Source: Comamonas suwonensis
GTDB lineage: Bacteria > Pseudomonadota > Gammaproteobacteria > Burkholderiales > Burkholderiaceae_C
Length of the DNA stretch: 64,000 nt
Direction of reading: 5' to 3'
Assembly: GCF_012844455.2 (NCBI RefSeq)
Contig: NZ_JABBCQ020000001.1
Coordinates: forward strand, 411,473-475,472
Below are positions 1 through 8,000 of this stretch, in pieces. Under the pieces are notes generated by a model. It was not told the origin of the DNA and ran no database searches. It saw only the letters and a list, made by a program, of their open reading frames with translations. Every line of letters starts with the position of its first letter. Positions within the stretch are counted from its first letter, which is position 1. The position numbers and the translations under genes were made by a program.

Positions 1-738
1 CTGTGTGGCGATGATTCTGGATGACAGCGTCATGGTCGGCTCAAGCCCCCAGTGCGCCGCATCATGGGTAGGGAAGTCGGGCGAGCTGCCGTAGAGCACG
101 ATGCCGGGGCGAACCCAGTCGCAGCGCACATCGCCCTCGTCGCCGTGCAGCAAGGTGGCGGCGCTGTTGCTGATGCTGCGCTCGCCGGGCAGGTCCAGCG
201 TAGTTGCGTGGAAGACCTGCAACTGATGATCCACACCATGGTCCGCATCGGCGTCGCTAAAGTGGGTCATGAAGGAAATTTCATCGACTTGAGTCAGCGC
301 GTTCAGGCGGGCATATGCCGCACGAAAACGCTCGGGTGTAAAGCCCAGCCGGTTCATGCCGCTGTTCAGCTTGAGGAAGACGCGGTGACCGATCTGGGTC
401 TTGTGCGCGGCCAGCCAGTCGATCTGCTCGTCGCAGTGCACGGCATGCCACAGGCCCAGACGCGAGCACAGCTCAAGATCACGCGGCTCGAACACGCCTT
501 CCAGCAGCAAAATAGGGCCGCGCCAGCCCAGATTGCGCACGCGCTGGGCCTCATCAAGGTCCAGCATGGCAAAGCCATCCGTCGCCCGCAGGCCCTCGAA
601 TACGTTCTCGATACCGTGGCCATAAGCGTTGGCTTTGATCACAGACCACAATTTGGCATCGGGGACAGCTTGCTGAACCCGCTCCAGATTGTGGCGAACG
701 GCTTCAGGATGGATGGTGGCAATAATGGGACGGGGCAT
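1..738 (-). CDS. alr: Alanine racemase, N-terminal 246 residues (cut by the window edge)
   Basis: PLP-dependent racemase that makes D-alanine for peptidoglycan in the cytoplasm. The translation begins MPRPIIATIHPEAVRHNLERV and carries the PLP-lysine motif VIKANAYGHG (Lys35). Further inside are the family segments GFAMLDLDEAQRVR, FLKLNSGMNRLGF and GDEGDVRCDWVRPGIVLYG. The reading frame is open to base 1, so the C-terminal part, with the catalytic tyrosine of the second domain, lies outside the window. The start is the ATG at 738. It is divergent from lplT, with about 130 bases between the two start codons. alr versus dadX cannot be decided from the fragment. Confidence 0.93.
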   Translation of the reverse strand, partial: MPRPIIATIHPEAVRHNLERVQQAVPDAKLWSVIKANAYGHGIENVFEGLRATDGFAMLDLDEAQRVRNLGWRGPILLLEGVFEPRDLELCSRLGLWHAVHCDEQIDWLAAHKTQIGHRVFLKLNSGMNRLGFTPERFRAAYARLNALTQVDEISFMTHFSDADADHGVDHQLQVFHATTLDLPGERSISNSAATLLHGDEGDVRCDWVRPGIVLYGSSPDFPTHDAAHWGLEPTMTLSSRIIATQ

Positions 739-871
739 GGTTTTTCTCAATCAGACCTATGGGATTCTGGCACTGTCAGCCCAAGCCTGCGTGATATAAC
801 CGCCAGTCACTTGCCACAGGGTCTCTTATTTACTCGGCATCGGTCCAGCCGGTGCCAGTTACAGCTAATTC

Positions 872-2173
872 ATGAAGCGCGGTTTCTACACCATCATGTC
901 GGCGCAGTTTTTCAGCTCGCTGGCAGACAACGCCTTGTTTGTGACCGCTGTTGAGCTGTTGCGTGCCAATGGTGCTCCTGAATGGCAGCGTGCTGCCCTG
1001 GTGCCCATGTTCGCCCTGTTCTATGTGGTTCTGGCGCCTTTCGTCGGCGCATTTGCCGACGCATTGCCCAAGGGCCGGGTCATGCTCATCAGCAACGCCA
1101 TCAAGGTGGTCGGCTGTCTGATGATGCTCTTTGGTCATCACCCCCTGATTGCCTATGCGGTCATCGGGCTGGGTGCGGCGGCTTATTCGCCGGCCAAATA
1201 CGGCATCCTGACGGAGCTGCTGCCGGCTTCCCAGTTGGTCAAGGCCAATGGCTGGATTGAGGGGCTGACCATCACCTCCATCATTCTGGGCGTGCTGGTG
1301 GGAGGGCAGCTGGTCGGGCCGACCATCTCTCACCACCTGCTGAACTTTGACTTCCCGTATTTAGACACCGGCGTGGATACGCCTGCCGAAGCCGCAATTG
1401 CCGTGCTGATCCTGATCTATGCGGTGGCGGCCTGGTTCAATCTGCATATCCCGCTGACCGGCGTGACAATGCGCCCGCTGCGTGAAGACCCGAACAAGAG
1501 CCTGCTTGGCAATTTGATGGGCCTGCTGCCTGACTTCTGGATCTGCAGCAAGCGCCTGTGGTCGGACAAGCTGGGCCAGATCTCGCTGTCCACCACCACC
1601 CTGTTCTGGGGCGCTTCGGGCAATCTGCGCTACATCGTGCTGGCCTGGGGCGCAGCGGCACTGGGTTACAGCACCACGCAGGCATCGGCACTGGTGGGCG
1701 TGGTCGCAATTGGTACGGCTGTGGGGGCGGTACTGGCTTCCATGCGCATGCGACTGGATAACGCCACGCGCGTCATTCCCATGGGCGTGCTCATGGGCGT
1801 GCTCGTGGTCAGCATGATTTACATCGACAACCTCTGGGTGGCCGTGCCTTTCCTCATCCTGCTAGGGGGGCTGGGCGGCTTTCTGGTGGTGCCCATGAAC
1901 GCGCTGCTGCAGCACCGCGGCCACAACCTCATGGGTGCGGGTCGCTCGATTGCGGTGCAGAACTTCAACGAGCAACTGGCCATTCTGGCCATGGGCGGCT
2001 TCTACAGCCTGTCCACCAAGATGGGACTGTCGGCATTTGGTGCCATTACCGTGTTCGGCTTGCTGGTGGCGGGCACCATGGTGCTGATTGGTCTGTGGCA
2101 CTTGAATAACCGCAAAAAACACCCCGCCGAGCTGGAAAAACTGCTGGAAGTCGCCCGCCGCGACTGCCACTGA
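872..2173 (+). CDS. lplT: Lysophospholipid transporter LplT (MFS)
   Basis: Inner-membrane major facilitator protein of 433 residues; the family flips lysophospholipids such as lyso-PE inward for re-acylation. The N-terminus MKRGFYTIMSAQFFSSLADN, the following NALFVTAVELL and the loop GAAAYSPAKYGILTELLP are characteristic of LplT. About twelve hydrophobic segments can be counted. It is somewhat longer than the E. coli protein (about 400 residues). No acyltransferase gene (aas) is adjacent, unlike in enterobacteria. The ATG at 872 follows a poor ribosome-binding site. The gene is followed by an AGCGCT-type palindromic repeat. Confidence 0.9.
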   Translation: MKRGFYTIMSAQFFSSLADNALFVTAVELLRANGAPEWQRAALVPMFALFYVVLAPFVGAFADALPKGRVMLISNAIKVVGCLMMLFGHHPLIAYAVIGLGAAAYSPAKYGILTELLPASQLVKANGWIEGLTITSIILGVLVGGQLVGPTISHHLLNFDFPYLDTGVDTPAEAAIAVLILIYAVAAWFNLHIPLTGVTMRPLREDPNKSLLGNLMGLLPDFWICSKRLWSDKLGQISLSTTTLFWGASGNLRYIVLAWGAAALGYSTTQASALVGVVAIGTAVGAVLASMRMRLDNATRVIPMGVLMGVLVVSMIYIDNLWVAVPFLILLGGLGGFLVVPMNALLQHRGHNLMGAGRSIAVQNFNEQLAILAMGGFYSLSTKMGLSAFGAITVFGLLVAGTMVLIGLWHLNNRKKHPAELEKLLEVARRDCH

Positions 2174-2200
2174 AATCCGCAGCCATGCGGCTGCATTGAA

Positions 2201-2252
2201 TCAAAATTGATAGCTTCTAGCGCTTTATATATAAGCGTTAGAAGCATTTTTT
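2201..2252. repeat. AGCGCT-type palindromic intergenic repeat
   Basis: An inverted repeat with arms GCTTCTAGCGCTT (2213-2225) and AAGCGTTAGAAGC (2233-2245), preceded by TCAAAATTGATA and followed by a T run. It is the clearest copy of a repeat that recurs at about 6821, 40401, 42257, 53228, 63480 and 63853. It ends directly against the start codon of the next gene. It could act as a hairpin in RNA or as a terminator for lplT. Confidence 0.8.
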
Positions 2253-3143
2253 ATGCATAGTCCACTACCCATCGTCGCCCTGCTGCTCAATGCCTTCATC
2301 TGGGGGCTGTCATGGTGGCCGTTTCGCCTCATGCACGATGCGGGTCTGCACCCGCTGTGGGCCACGGCATTCATGTATGCGCTGGTGCTGCTTGGCCTGA
2401 TCACGCTGCGCCCCGGCGCGCTCAAGCTGGCCTGGCAGTACCCGGTGTTGCTGCTTCTGGCAGCCAGTTCTGGTCTGAACAACGTGGCCTTCAACTGGGC
2501 CGTGACCGTGGGTGACGTGGTGCGCGTCATCCTGCTGTTCTATCTCATGCCCGCATGGGCGGTGTTGCTGGCCTGGAAGCTGCTGGGCGAGCGCCCGACA
2601 CCCATGGCCTTGCTGCGACTGCTGCTGGCCTTTAGCGGCGTGGTGCTGGTGCTCTTGCCTGCCGATGCGTCATTGAGCGGGTTGTTTGCAGGCCTGTCGC
2701 TGGCCGATGCGTTAGCCGTGTTTGGCGGCTTCATGTTTGCGCTGACCAATGTGCTGCTGCGCCGTTTTCAGAGCATTCCGGCGCAGGCTCGCATGCTGGC
2801 CATGTTTGCAGGTTGCATGAGCATGGGGCTGGTCACGGCGCTGGCGGCCAGCAGCGCGGGCATGGTGCCCGGCTTCCCAGCCTTTGATGTCCACTGGTTA
2901 GCGGTGGCACTGGGTCTGGCCGTCTTGCTGGTGCTGGGCAACTGGGCACTGCAGTTTGGTGCGGCCCATCTGCCGTCTGGCGTGACTTCGGTGGTCATGC
3001 TGAGCGAGGTGGTGTTTGCCAGCGTTTCTTCGGTGCTCATCGCCCACGAGACGCTCTCGGCACGCACGCTGGCAGGCGGCGCGCTCATCATGGGCGCCGC
3101 TCTGCTGGCGGCATGGGGCAGAGCCTCTAAAAAATCCGCTTAA
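2253..3143 (+). CDS. EamA/DMT-family transporter
   Basis: A 296-residue membrane protein with about ten hydrophobic helices arranged as two EamA repeats (roughly residues 5-135 and 150-290). The pattern NAFIWGLSWWPFRLMHDAG near the start and a helix-rich second half ending GGALIMGAALLAAWGRA are typical of drug/metabolite exporters. The substrate cannot be read from sequence. The chosen ATG at 2253 has no Shine-Dalgarno sequence, because the AGCGCT palindrome ends 7 bases before it. The next in-frame ATG falls at residue 27, inside the first helix, so it is less likely. Confidence 0.82.
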   Translation: MHSPLPIVALLLNAFIWGLSWWPFRLMHDAGLHPLWATAFMYALVLLGLITLRPGALKLAWQYPVLLLLAASSGLNNVAFNWAVTVGDVVRVILLFYLMPAWAVLLAWKLLGERPTPMALLRLLLAFSGVVLVLLPADASLSGLFAGLSLADALAVFGGFMFALTNVLLRRFQSIPAQARMLAMFAGCMSMGLVTALAASSAGMVPGFPAFDVHWLAVALGLAVLLVLGNWALQFGAAHLPSGVTSVVMLSEVVFASVSSVLIAHETLSARTLAGGALIMGAALLAAWGRASKKSA

Positions 3144-3145
3144 CT

Positions 3146-3240
3146 CGCACCAGAGACACCGAGCAAGGGCTGCCCCGCAGCGAGGATCTTGTCTCCTCCC
3201 GAAGAGAGAGGGGGAAGGCGCCAAGCGCCTCAGGGGGTTA
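3146..3240 (+). repeat. CCCCCTGAGGCGC element, copy 1
   Basis: A GC-rich block, GAGACACCGAGCAAGGGCTG onward to GCGCCTCAGGGGGTTAA, that recurs at 26915-26997, 35846-35935 (opposite orientation) and, in part, at 7974-8000. Here its right end contains the stop codon of the leftward AmiS/UreI gene. Its left end reaches the stop of the rightward DMT gene, so it lies between two convergent genes. Confidence 0.75.
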
Positions 3241-3753
3241 AATCAGTTTTTCGGCAAGGATCAGATAGCCGGGCAGCCACCCCGTCAGCACGCCCTGCAC
3301 AATACACAGCCAGCCGGTGGGGCGCTCAATATTTTTCTTGAGTGCCAGCAGCACAAAGAACAAGCCCCAGAGCACGGCCCATGCGCTCCAGTTGATGCCC
3401 ATCCACCAGTCAAGCCCCGTTTGGGCGCTTGTCAGAGTGTCCAGCGCCACAGGAATGGCGGTAATGGCGATGAACAGGCTGAACCAGCCCAGGCCACGAC
3501 CATCCGCGCCGCTGAAGCGATTGAAGGCGACCCAGAGATAGGTAAAGGCGAACAGCAGGGTCAGCGCGCCGTTCTTGACCGATGTGGCATCGGCGGCCGG
3601 CCCGAAAATGCTGGCCAACCCTATGCATAGCGAGACCACGCCCGTGAAGATGTTGATGACCCAGATTTCCTTGTCGGCAATCTTGCCCAGCATCCACAGG
3701 CCGTTGAGAAACAGCACCGCACCCACGTAAAACAGCGATAAACCCAGCCACAT
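3238..3753 (-). CDS. AmiS/UreI-family urea/short-chain amide channel
   Basis: A 171-residue integral membrane protein with six predicted helices, starting MWLGLSLFYVGAVLFLNG. The family includes Helicobacter UreI (proton-gated urea channel) and AmiS. The central region FAFTYLWVAFNRFSGADGRG and the helix GLDWWMGINWSAWAVLWG match the family pattern. Such genes usually sit beside urease or amidase genes, but none is present here, so the substrate is open. The start ATG is at 3753; the stop codon lies inside a repeat element. Confidence 0.85.
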   Translation of the reverse strand: MWLGLSLFYVGAVLFLNGLWMLGKIADKEIWVINIFTGVVSLCIGLASIFGPAADATSVKNGALTLLFAFTYLWVAFNRFSGADGRGLGWFSLFIAITAIPVALDTLTSAQTGLDWWMGINWSAWAVLWGLFFVLLALKKNIERPTGWLCIVQGVLTGWLPGYLILAEKLI

Positions 3754-3904
3754 TTTTTTCTCCTGTTGGGCGAGGCAATTCGCGCAAAGTCAGCAAAAAA
3801 GCATAAGGGCTGCGCACAGCAATGTGCTGTGAGGTTCCTGATGAGAGCCGGAGATCTTCTGGCAACGGGTCGATTCCGTTGCCCAAGGGATTCTGGGGTG
3901 TTGA

Positions 3905-4480
3905 CTATGGCGCTGACTGCGAGTTGCCCGCTAGCTCCGGGAATTGTGCAGAGGAAATCGAGGCAGAAAAAGCGTGTTTGAATTCATACTGCCCAACGTA
4001 GGCTGCAGCAATTGCTCCGGTCCAGACGATCCTGAATTGCTGGCTGCCTTGAATGCGTTCAAAGCGAATCTTGTGCTGGGCGACGGCATCATGGCCCAGC
4101 AGGTAGATGTGAAAAGCCAGTTCATCCCAGTCCTCGATGGTTTCCGGGTGGGTATCCACCAGCACTTCCAGCCCATCGAGAAACTCGGGCTTGTACTGCT
4201 CTATGCGGCAGATGCGAAAACCCTTGTTGCCCCAGAAGGTCGATGACAGGGTGCAAGCGTGATAGTTGTTCCAAGCTGCGGGACTTTCCCAGTCGCTCAG
4301 CGCCTGGGTTTCTTCATCTTCGTAGTCGATGTCTCGTTCTGCGTAATAGTCGGCAGATTTCAGGTGCAGATCGAACCAGACCTCACCGTCTACGACCTTG
4401 GCCGTCCATGCGAACTCGGCGATGGGATGGCCTTCAGGCCATGGGTTGGCCTGAAAATAAATGCGATCTGTTGGCATCAT
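3905..4480 (-). CDS. Hypothetical protein
   Basis: About 191 residues from the ATG at 4480; a GTG at 4498 would add six residues. It is an acidic soluble protein without a signal peptide or membrane segment. Recognisable stretches include FDLHLKSADYYAERDIDYED, ESPAAWNNYHACTLSSTFWG and WDELAFHIYLLGHDAVAQHK, a composition that suggests a compact alpha/beta protein. I do not recognise the family. Codon use resembles that of its neighbours. It lies alone, with about 130 bases to proQ on one side and 150 to the AmiS gene on the other. Confidence 0.62.
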   Translation of the reverse strand: MMPTDRIYFQANPWPEGHPIAEFAWTAKVVDGEVWFDLHLKSADYYAERDIDYEDEETQALSDWESPAAWNNYHACTLSSTFWGNKGFRICRIEQYKPEFLDGLEVLVDTHPETIEDWDELAFHIYLLGHDAVAQHKIRFERIQGSQQFRIVWTGAIAAAYVGQYEFKHAFSASISSAQFPELAGNSQSAP

Positions 4481-4611
4481 GAAGAGCTGGAAAATCACGA
4501 ATCAAGACACCCGTGATTCGGCGTCAATTCGCAGAGTCTATGACACCGTCATATCGATGGCCTGCGTCGAGATCGCTCAACAACGCAGGCTATTCATCTG
4601 CTCAGGCTACA

Positions 4612-5343
4612 TCAAGCCTTGCTGGCGTTGCGGCGACGGGCGCGCTCCAGCTGCTGGGTCACTTGACGTGGATTCATGCCGTACATCTCGGCAAATTCCT
4701 GCTCCGAAGTCTGGCCGCTGAGCTGGAAGGAGCGCAGCAGCGCCTCATCCTTGGCGGCGCGGGCATCGGCTTCGGCCAGTGCATCGGCAACCAGTGCATT
4801 GGTCTTTTCGTCACGGCCTTGCACGCGCTCGGCATACTCTTCGCGAGTGAGGCCAGAGGCTTCATAGGCGATGACGATGCGGTTGCGCAGCTTGGGCGTC
4901 AGGTCTTCGGGCGTGCGTTGCTGGCGGCGGCGGAAGACTTCAATCAGCGCATGGTGCACATGCTCTGGCAGAGTGGCTTCCACAGGCTGACCGTTCAGGT
5001 CATGGCGCTGCTGGCCGCTGGCCATGGCTGCCAGATAGCGGCCGGAGCGTGTGTGCTGCTGCAGTGCGGCCTTCAGCGCCTCTTTTTCCAGCTCGGGGTG
5101 AGCGGCCAGCAGGTCTTCAAAAATGCCGCGCTTGAAGGGCACGAGTTGCTCGCCAAACAGGGCAGGGTGCCATTTGGCTAACTGCTCCAGCAAAGGGTTT
5201 TGCGGGCGGGCAGCTTGCTGGCCAGCCTGATTGGGCTGGCGGCCCTGGCCGCCACGGCGCGAGCGCGAAGCAGCTTGCTGGTCCTGCGGGTTATTCTGCG
5301 GGGTTGCCTGTGGGGCTTGTGGTTCAGACACGATTTCAGTCAT
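4612..5343 (-). CDS. proQ: ProQ/FinO-family RNA chaperone
   Basis: A 243-residue RNA-binding protein. The first 48 residues are a Gln/Arg-rich low-complexity tail (SRSRRGGQGRQPNQAGQQAA). The FinO-like fold then runs from about 49 to 130 (PLLEQLAKWHPALFGEQLVP, then KRGIFEDLLA, then HTRSGRYLAAMASGQQRHDL). The C-terminal 110 residues hold a helical stretch with LTREEYAERVQGRDEK and TSEQEFAEMYGMNPRQVTQQ. Family members bind structured 3' ends of mRNAs and small RNAs. The long helical C-terminus differs from the E. coli ProQ linker-Tudor arrangement. The start ATG is at 5343. Confidence 0.85.
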   Translation of the reverse strand: MTEIVSEPQAPQATPQNNPQDQQAASRSRRGGQGRQPNQAGQQAARPQNPLLEQLAKWHPALFGEQLVPFKRGIFEDLLAAHPELEKEALKAALQQHTRSGRYLAAMASGQQRHDLNGQPVEATLPEHVHHALIEVFRRRQQRTPEDLTPKLRNRIVIAYEASGLTREEYAERVQGRDEKTNALVADALAEADARAAKDEALLRSFQLSGQTSEQEFAEMYGMNPRQVTQQLERARRRNASKA

Positions 5344-5432
5344 GGCAAAGCCCGTGGGCTTGAGGGAGAAAAACCCCTAATCATGCCAGCATTGCAAACT
5401 GCAGTGGCAAGCGGGGGTGTCGGGGTGTTCTC

Positions 5433-6686
5433 TCAGCGACTCGTCAGTGACTGGTCGAGCAGCTCTACCCAGTGCATCACAGGTACCTCGGTGCCGTTTT
5501 GCAGGTGCACGATGCAGCCCATGTTGGCAGACAGGATGGCGGCGGGTTTAGTGGGCGCAAAAGGCTCATCCAGTGCGGCAATCTTGCGGTCGCGCAGCTG
5601 GTGGGAGATTTCGGGTTGCAGCACCGAATAAGTCCCTGCCGAGCCGCAGCACAGGTGGGATTCGGTACGCGCCACGCGCACGTCAAAGCCTAACTCGCGC
5701 AAAGCACCTTCCACGCCGCCGCGCAGCTTCTGACCGTGTTGCAGTGTGCAGGGCGCGTGATAGGCCACAGGGGCGCTGGGTGTGCTGATCTGGCCCTTGA
5801 GCTGGCTGACCAGCCCGGGCAGCATTTGCGGCAGCAGCTCGCTCAGGTCGCGGGTCAGCGTGCTGATGCGTGCTGCCTTGTCCGCGTACTGGGCATCGTG
5901 CCTGAGCAGATGGCCGTATTCCTTGACGGTGGCGCCACAGCCCGAGGCATTCATCACAATGGCCTCGACAGCACCACTTTCCACCAGCGGCCACCAGGCA
6001 TCGATATTGGCGCGCATCTGCGCCTTGCCGCCTTCCTGGTCGTTGAGGTGAAACTTCACCGCGCCGCAGCAACCGGCGTTGCCCGCAATCACGGTCTGTA
6101 CGCCGGCCGCATCCAGCACGCGGGCCGTGGCGTAGTTGATGCGCGGCATCATCGCGGGCTGCACGCAACCCGCCAGCAGCAGTACCTTGCGGGCATGTTC
6201 ACGGATGGGCCAGACACCGGTCTCCTGCGCTGCGGGAATTTTCTCAGCCAGCGATGCCGGTAGCAGGCCCTTTACAGCCCGGCCTGCTTTCAAGGCGGGA
6301 GCGAACAGAGGCGACGTCATGCCTTCCTTGAGCAGCCAGCGTTGCAGTTTTTCGCCCGCAGGGCGCGGCACCTGCTCATCCACAATCTTGCGGCCAATAT
6401 CGACCAGATGGCCGTACTGCACACCGCTGGGGCAGGTGGATTCGCAGTTGCGGCAAGTCAGGCAGCGATCCAGGTGCTGCTGTGTGGAGCGCGTGGGGGT
6501 CTGGCCTTCCAGCACCTGCTTGATGAGGTAGATGCGGCCGCGCGGTCCATCCAGTTCATCACCTAGCGTCTGATAGGTGGGGCAGGTGGCAGTGCAAAAG
6601 CCGCAGTGCACGCATTTGCGCAAAATGGCTTCGGCCTCCAGCCCTTCGGGTGTGGCGCGGTATTCGGGGGCGAGATTGGTTTGCAT
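5433..6686 (-). CDS. glcF: Glycolate oxidase iron-sulfur subunit GlcF
   Basis: A 417-residue cytoplasmic electron-transfer subunit of glycolate dehydrogenase, which oxidises glycolate to glyoxylate. Two 4Fe-4S motifs are visible: CVHCGFCTATCPTYQ from Cys25 and CLTCRNCESTCPSGV near residue 75. Two CCG-type domains follow, seen as GNAGCCGAVKFH and ESHLCCGSAGTY. The ATG at 6686 follows AGGAG with good spacing, although the frame stays open further upstream. It lies 16 bases downstream of glcE, so the two are probably co-transcribed. Confidence 0.93.
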   Translation of the reverse strand: MQTNLAPEYRATPEGLEAEAILRKCVHCGFCTATCPTYQTLGDELDGPRGRIYLIKQVLEGQTPTRSTQQHLDRCLTCRNCESTCPSGVQYGHLVDIGRKIVDEQVPRPAGEKLQRWLLKEGMTSPLFAPALKAGRAVKGLLPASLAEKIPAAQETGVWPIREHARKVLLLAGCVQPAMMPRINYATARVLDAAGVQTVIAGNAGCCGAVKFHLNDQEGGKAQMRANIDAWWPLVESGAVEAIVMNASGCGATVKEYGHLLRHDAQYADKAARISTLTRDLSELLPQMLPGLVSQLKGQISTPSAPVAYHAPCTLQHGQKLRGGVEGALRELGFDVRVARTESHLCCGSAGTYSVLQPEISHQLRDRKIAALDEPFAPTKPAAILSANMGCIVHLQNGTEVPVMHWVELLDQSLTSR

Positions 6687-6702
6687 GGGTTGACTCCTGT
6701 TC

Positions 6703-7851
6703 TTACCAATTCGCCGACAGTCGGCCCACGTTGAGAATGCCCGCCGGGTCAAATGCCTGCTTGAGCCGGGCATGCAGCAGGGCCGATGTGCGGCCTGCCG
6801 CACTTCTTTGTGCGTGGGCATCAAAATCGCTTGTAGCGCTTATCTGATTTGTGCTTTCAGCTCTTAAAAGCGAAGCAGAACCGCCTGCTGCATGGGCTAG
6901 TTGCTGCAATGCCCCCGCGGACGAACGCGGTGCCTGCACCCAGCGCTGCGCGCCATGCCAGTCGATGAACGGGCCTTTGGCCTCGGGCGGCAACTGCAGC
7001 GGCGCGGTGGTCGCGGGGACCGACAAACGCCACAGACAATGCTCGGCAGCGCGCTGCTGAAACCATGGCAGGCTCAGGTCGCGGCTAGCGCTCCAGTCTG
7101 CGGCCACGGTATCGCTGTCCAGCCGCTCGCCGCCCAGGCGCAAGATGGCGGCCTGTACGGCAGCACGCGCACCGCGCAGGCGCAGGTACAGCGTGCCTTT
7201 GCCATCTTCCTCCAGCCAATTGCTGGCGTTCAGCGGAAGGGGCTGGCCGCCCCAGTGGTTGAGCCAGTCCAGCGCCTGCTGCTGGCTGCAGCTGTCAAAG
7301 CGCAGTGTGGCTTCGGCCGGTGCCACGGGCAGCACTTTGAGGCTGACCTCGGTCATCACCCCCAGCGTGCCCCAGCTGCCTGCCATGAGGCGGGATACGT
7401 CGTAGCCCGCGACGTTCTTCATGACCTGGCCGCCATAGCGCAGTACTTCGCCCTGGCCGTTGATCATCTCCAGCCCCAGCACAAAGTCTCGCACCGCTCC
7501 CACATTGGCGCGTGATGGACCGGACAGGCCTGCGGCCACCATGCCGCCCACAGTGCTGGCTGCGCCAAAGTGCGGTGGCTCAAAGGCCAGACACTGGCCT
7601 TGGGCTGCCAGCAGGGCCTCCAGCTCAGCCAGCGGTGTGCCGGCCAGAGCGGTGGCGACCAGCTCGCTGGGCTCGTAACTGACGATGCCGTTGAGTGTGT
7701 GTGTAGAAAGTGGCTCGCCTTGCAGGCGCAGGCCATAGAAGTCTTTGCTGCCGCCACCGCAGATGCGCAGAGGGGTCTTGTCACTGGCAGCGGCGCGTAT
7801 GCGGTCGCTGATGTCTTTGATGGGGCGGGTGGCTGAATCCATGGCTTGCAT
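6703..7851 (-). CDS. glcE: Glycolate oxidase FAD-binding subunit GlcE
   Basis: A 382-residue FAD-dependent subunit that partners GlcD and GlcF. The PP-loop ICGGGSKDFYG (about residues 29-39) and the flavin-contact stretch VGGMVAAGLSGPSRANVGAV are clear, as is MKNVAGYDVSRLMAGSWGTL. The C-terminus LKQAFDPAGILNVGRL is typical. It is about 30 residues longer than E. coli GlcE; some of the excess is the stretch AESTNQISATSDFDAHAQ near residues 328-345, which is encoded by a decayed palindromic repeat (6821-6869). No glcD is adjacent; upstream lies the terminator of amtB. The ATG at 7851 is preceded by GGAG. Confidence 0.9.
   Translation of the reverse strand: MQAMDSATRPIKDISDRIRAAASDKTPLRICGGGSKDFYGLRLQGEPLSTHTLNGIVSYEPSELVATALAGTPLAELEALLAAQGQCLAFEPPHFGAASTVGGMVAAGLSGPSRANVGAVRDFVLGLEMINGQGEVLRYGGQVMKNVAGYDVSRLMAGSWGTLGVMTEVSLKVLPVAPAEATLRFDSCSQQQALDWLNHWGGQPLPLNASNWLEEDGKGTLYLRLRGARAAVQAAILRLGGERLDSDTVAADWSASRDLSLPWFQQRAAEHCLWRLSVPATTAPLQLPPEAKGPFIDWHGAQRWVQAPRSSAGALQQLAHAAGGSASLLRAESTNQISATSDFDAHAQRSAAGRTSALLHARLKQAFDPAGILNVGRLSANW
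6821..6869. repeat. AGCGCT-type repeat inside glcE
   Basis: The plus strand reads TCAAAATCGCTTGTAGCGCT followed by TATCTGATTTGTGCTTTCAG and CTCTTAAAA. This aligns with the intergenic repeat at 2201-2252 in order and spacing. It lies within an open glcE frame, at a position where the family normally has only a short loop before the C-terminal helix. Confidence 0.6.
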
Positions 7852-7917
7852 GGTAGCTGGGCTCCCTGCTTGTCAGCGATGCATCGCTTTTGATTTTTTT
7901 GAAAAGCAGGTGTGAAT

Positions 7918-7947
7918 AAAAAAGCCCCGCAGCTTGCACTGCGGGGC
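7918..7947 (-). terminator. Rho-independent terminator after amtB
   Basis: The minus strand reads GCCCCGCAG, a six-base loop, CTGCGGGGC, then TTTTTT. It lies about 50 bases past the amtB stop and before glcE, and separates the ammonium operon from glcEF. Confidence 0.85.
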
Positions 7948-7973
7948 AACGTAATGAAACTGAACCAGTGGAA

Positions 7974-8000
7974 AGAAGCGGCTAGCGCCTCTGGGGGTTA
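7974..8000 (+). repeat. CCCCCTGAGGCGC element, partial copy 4
   Basis: AGAAGCGGCTAGCGCCTCTG GGGGTTAA: the gene-facing end of the element. It contains the stop codon of the leftward amtB gene, as copy 1 does for the AmiS/UreI gene. Confidence 0.55.

Noticed and set aside
52..954. A 300-codon plus-strand frame at the window start
   Set aside because: It lies opposite alanine racemase, which has the PLP-lysine motif, and overlaps the lplT start.
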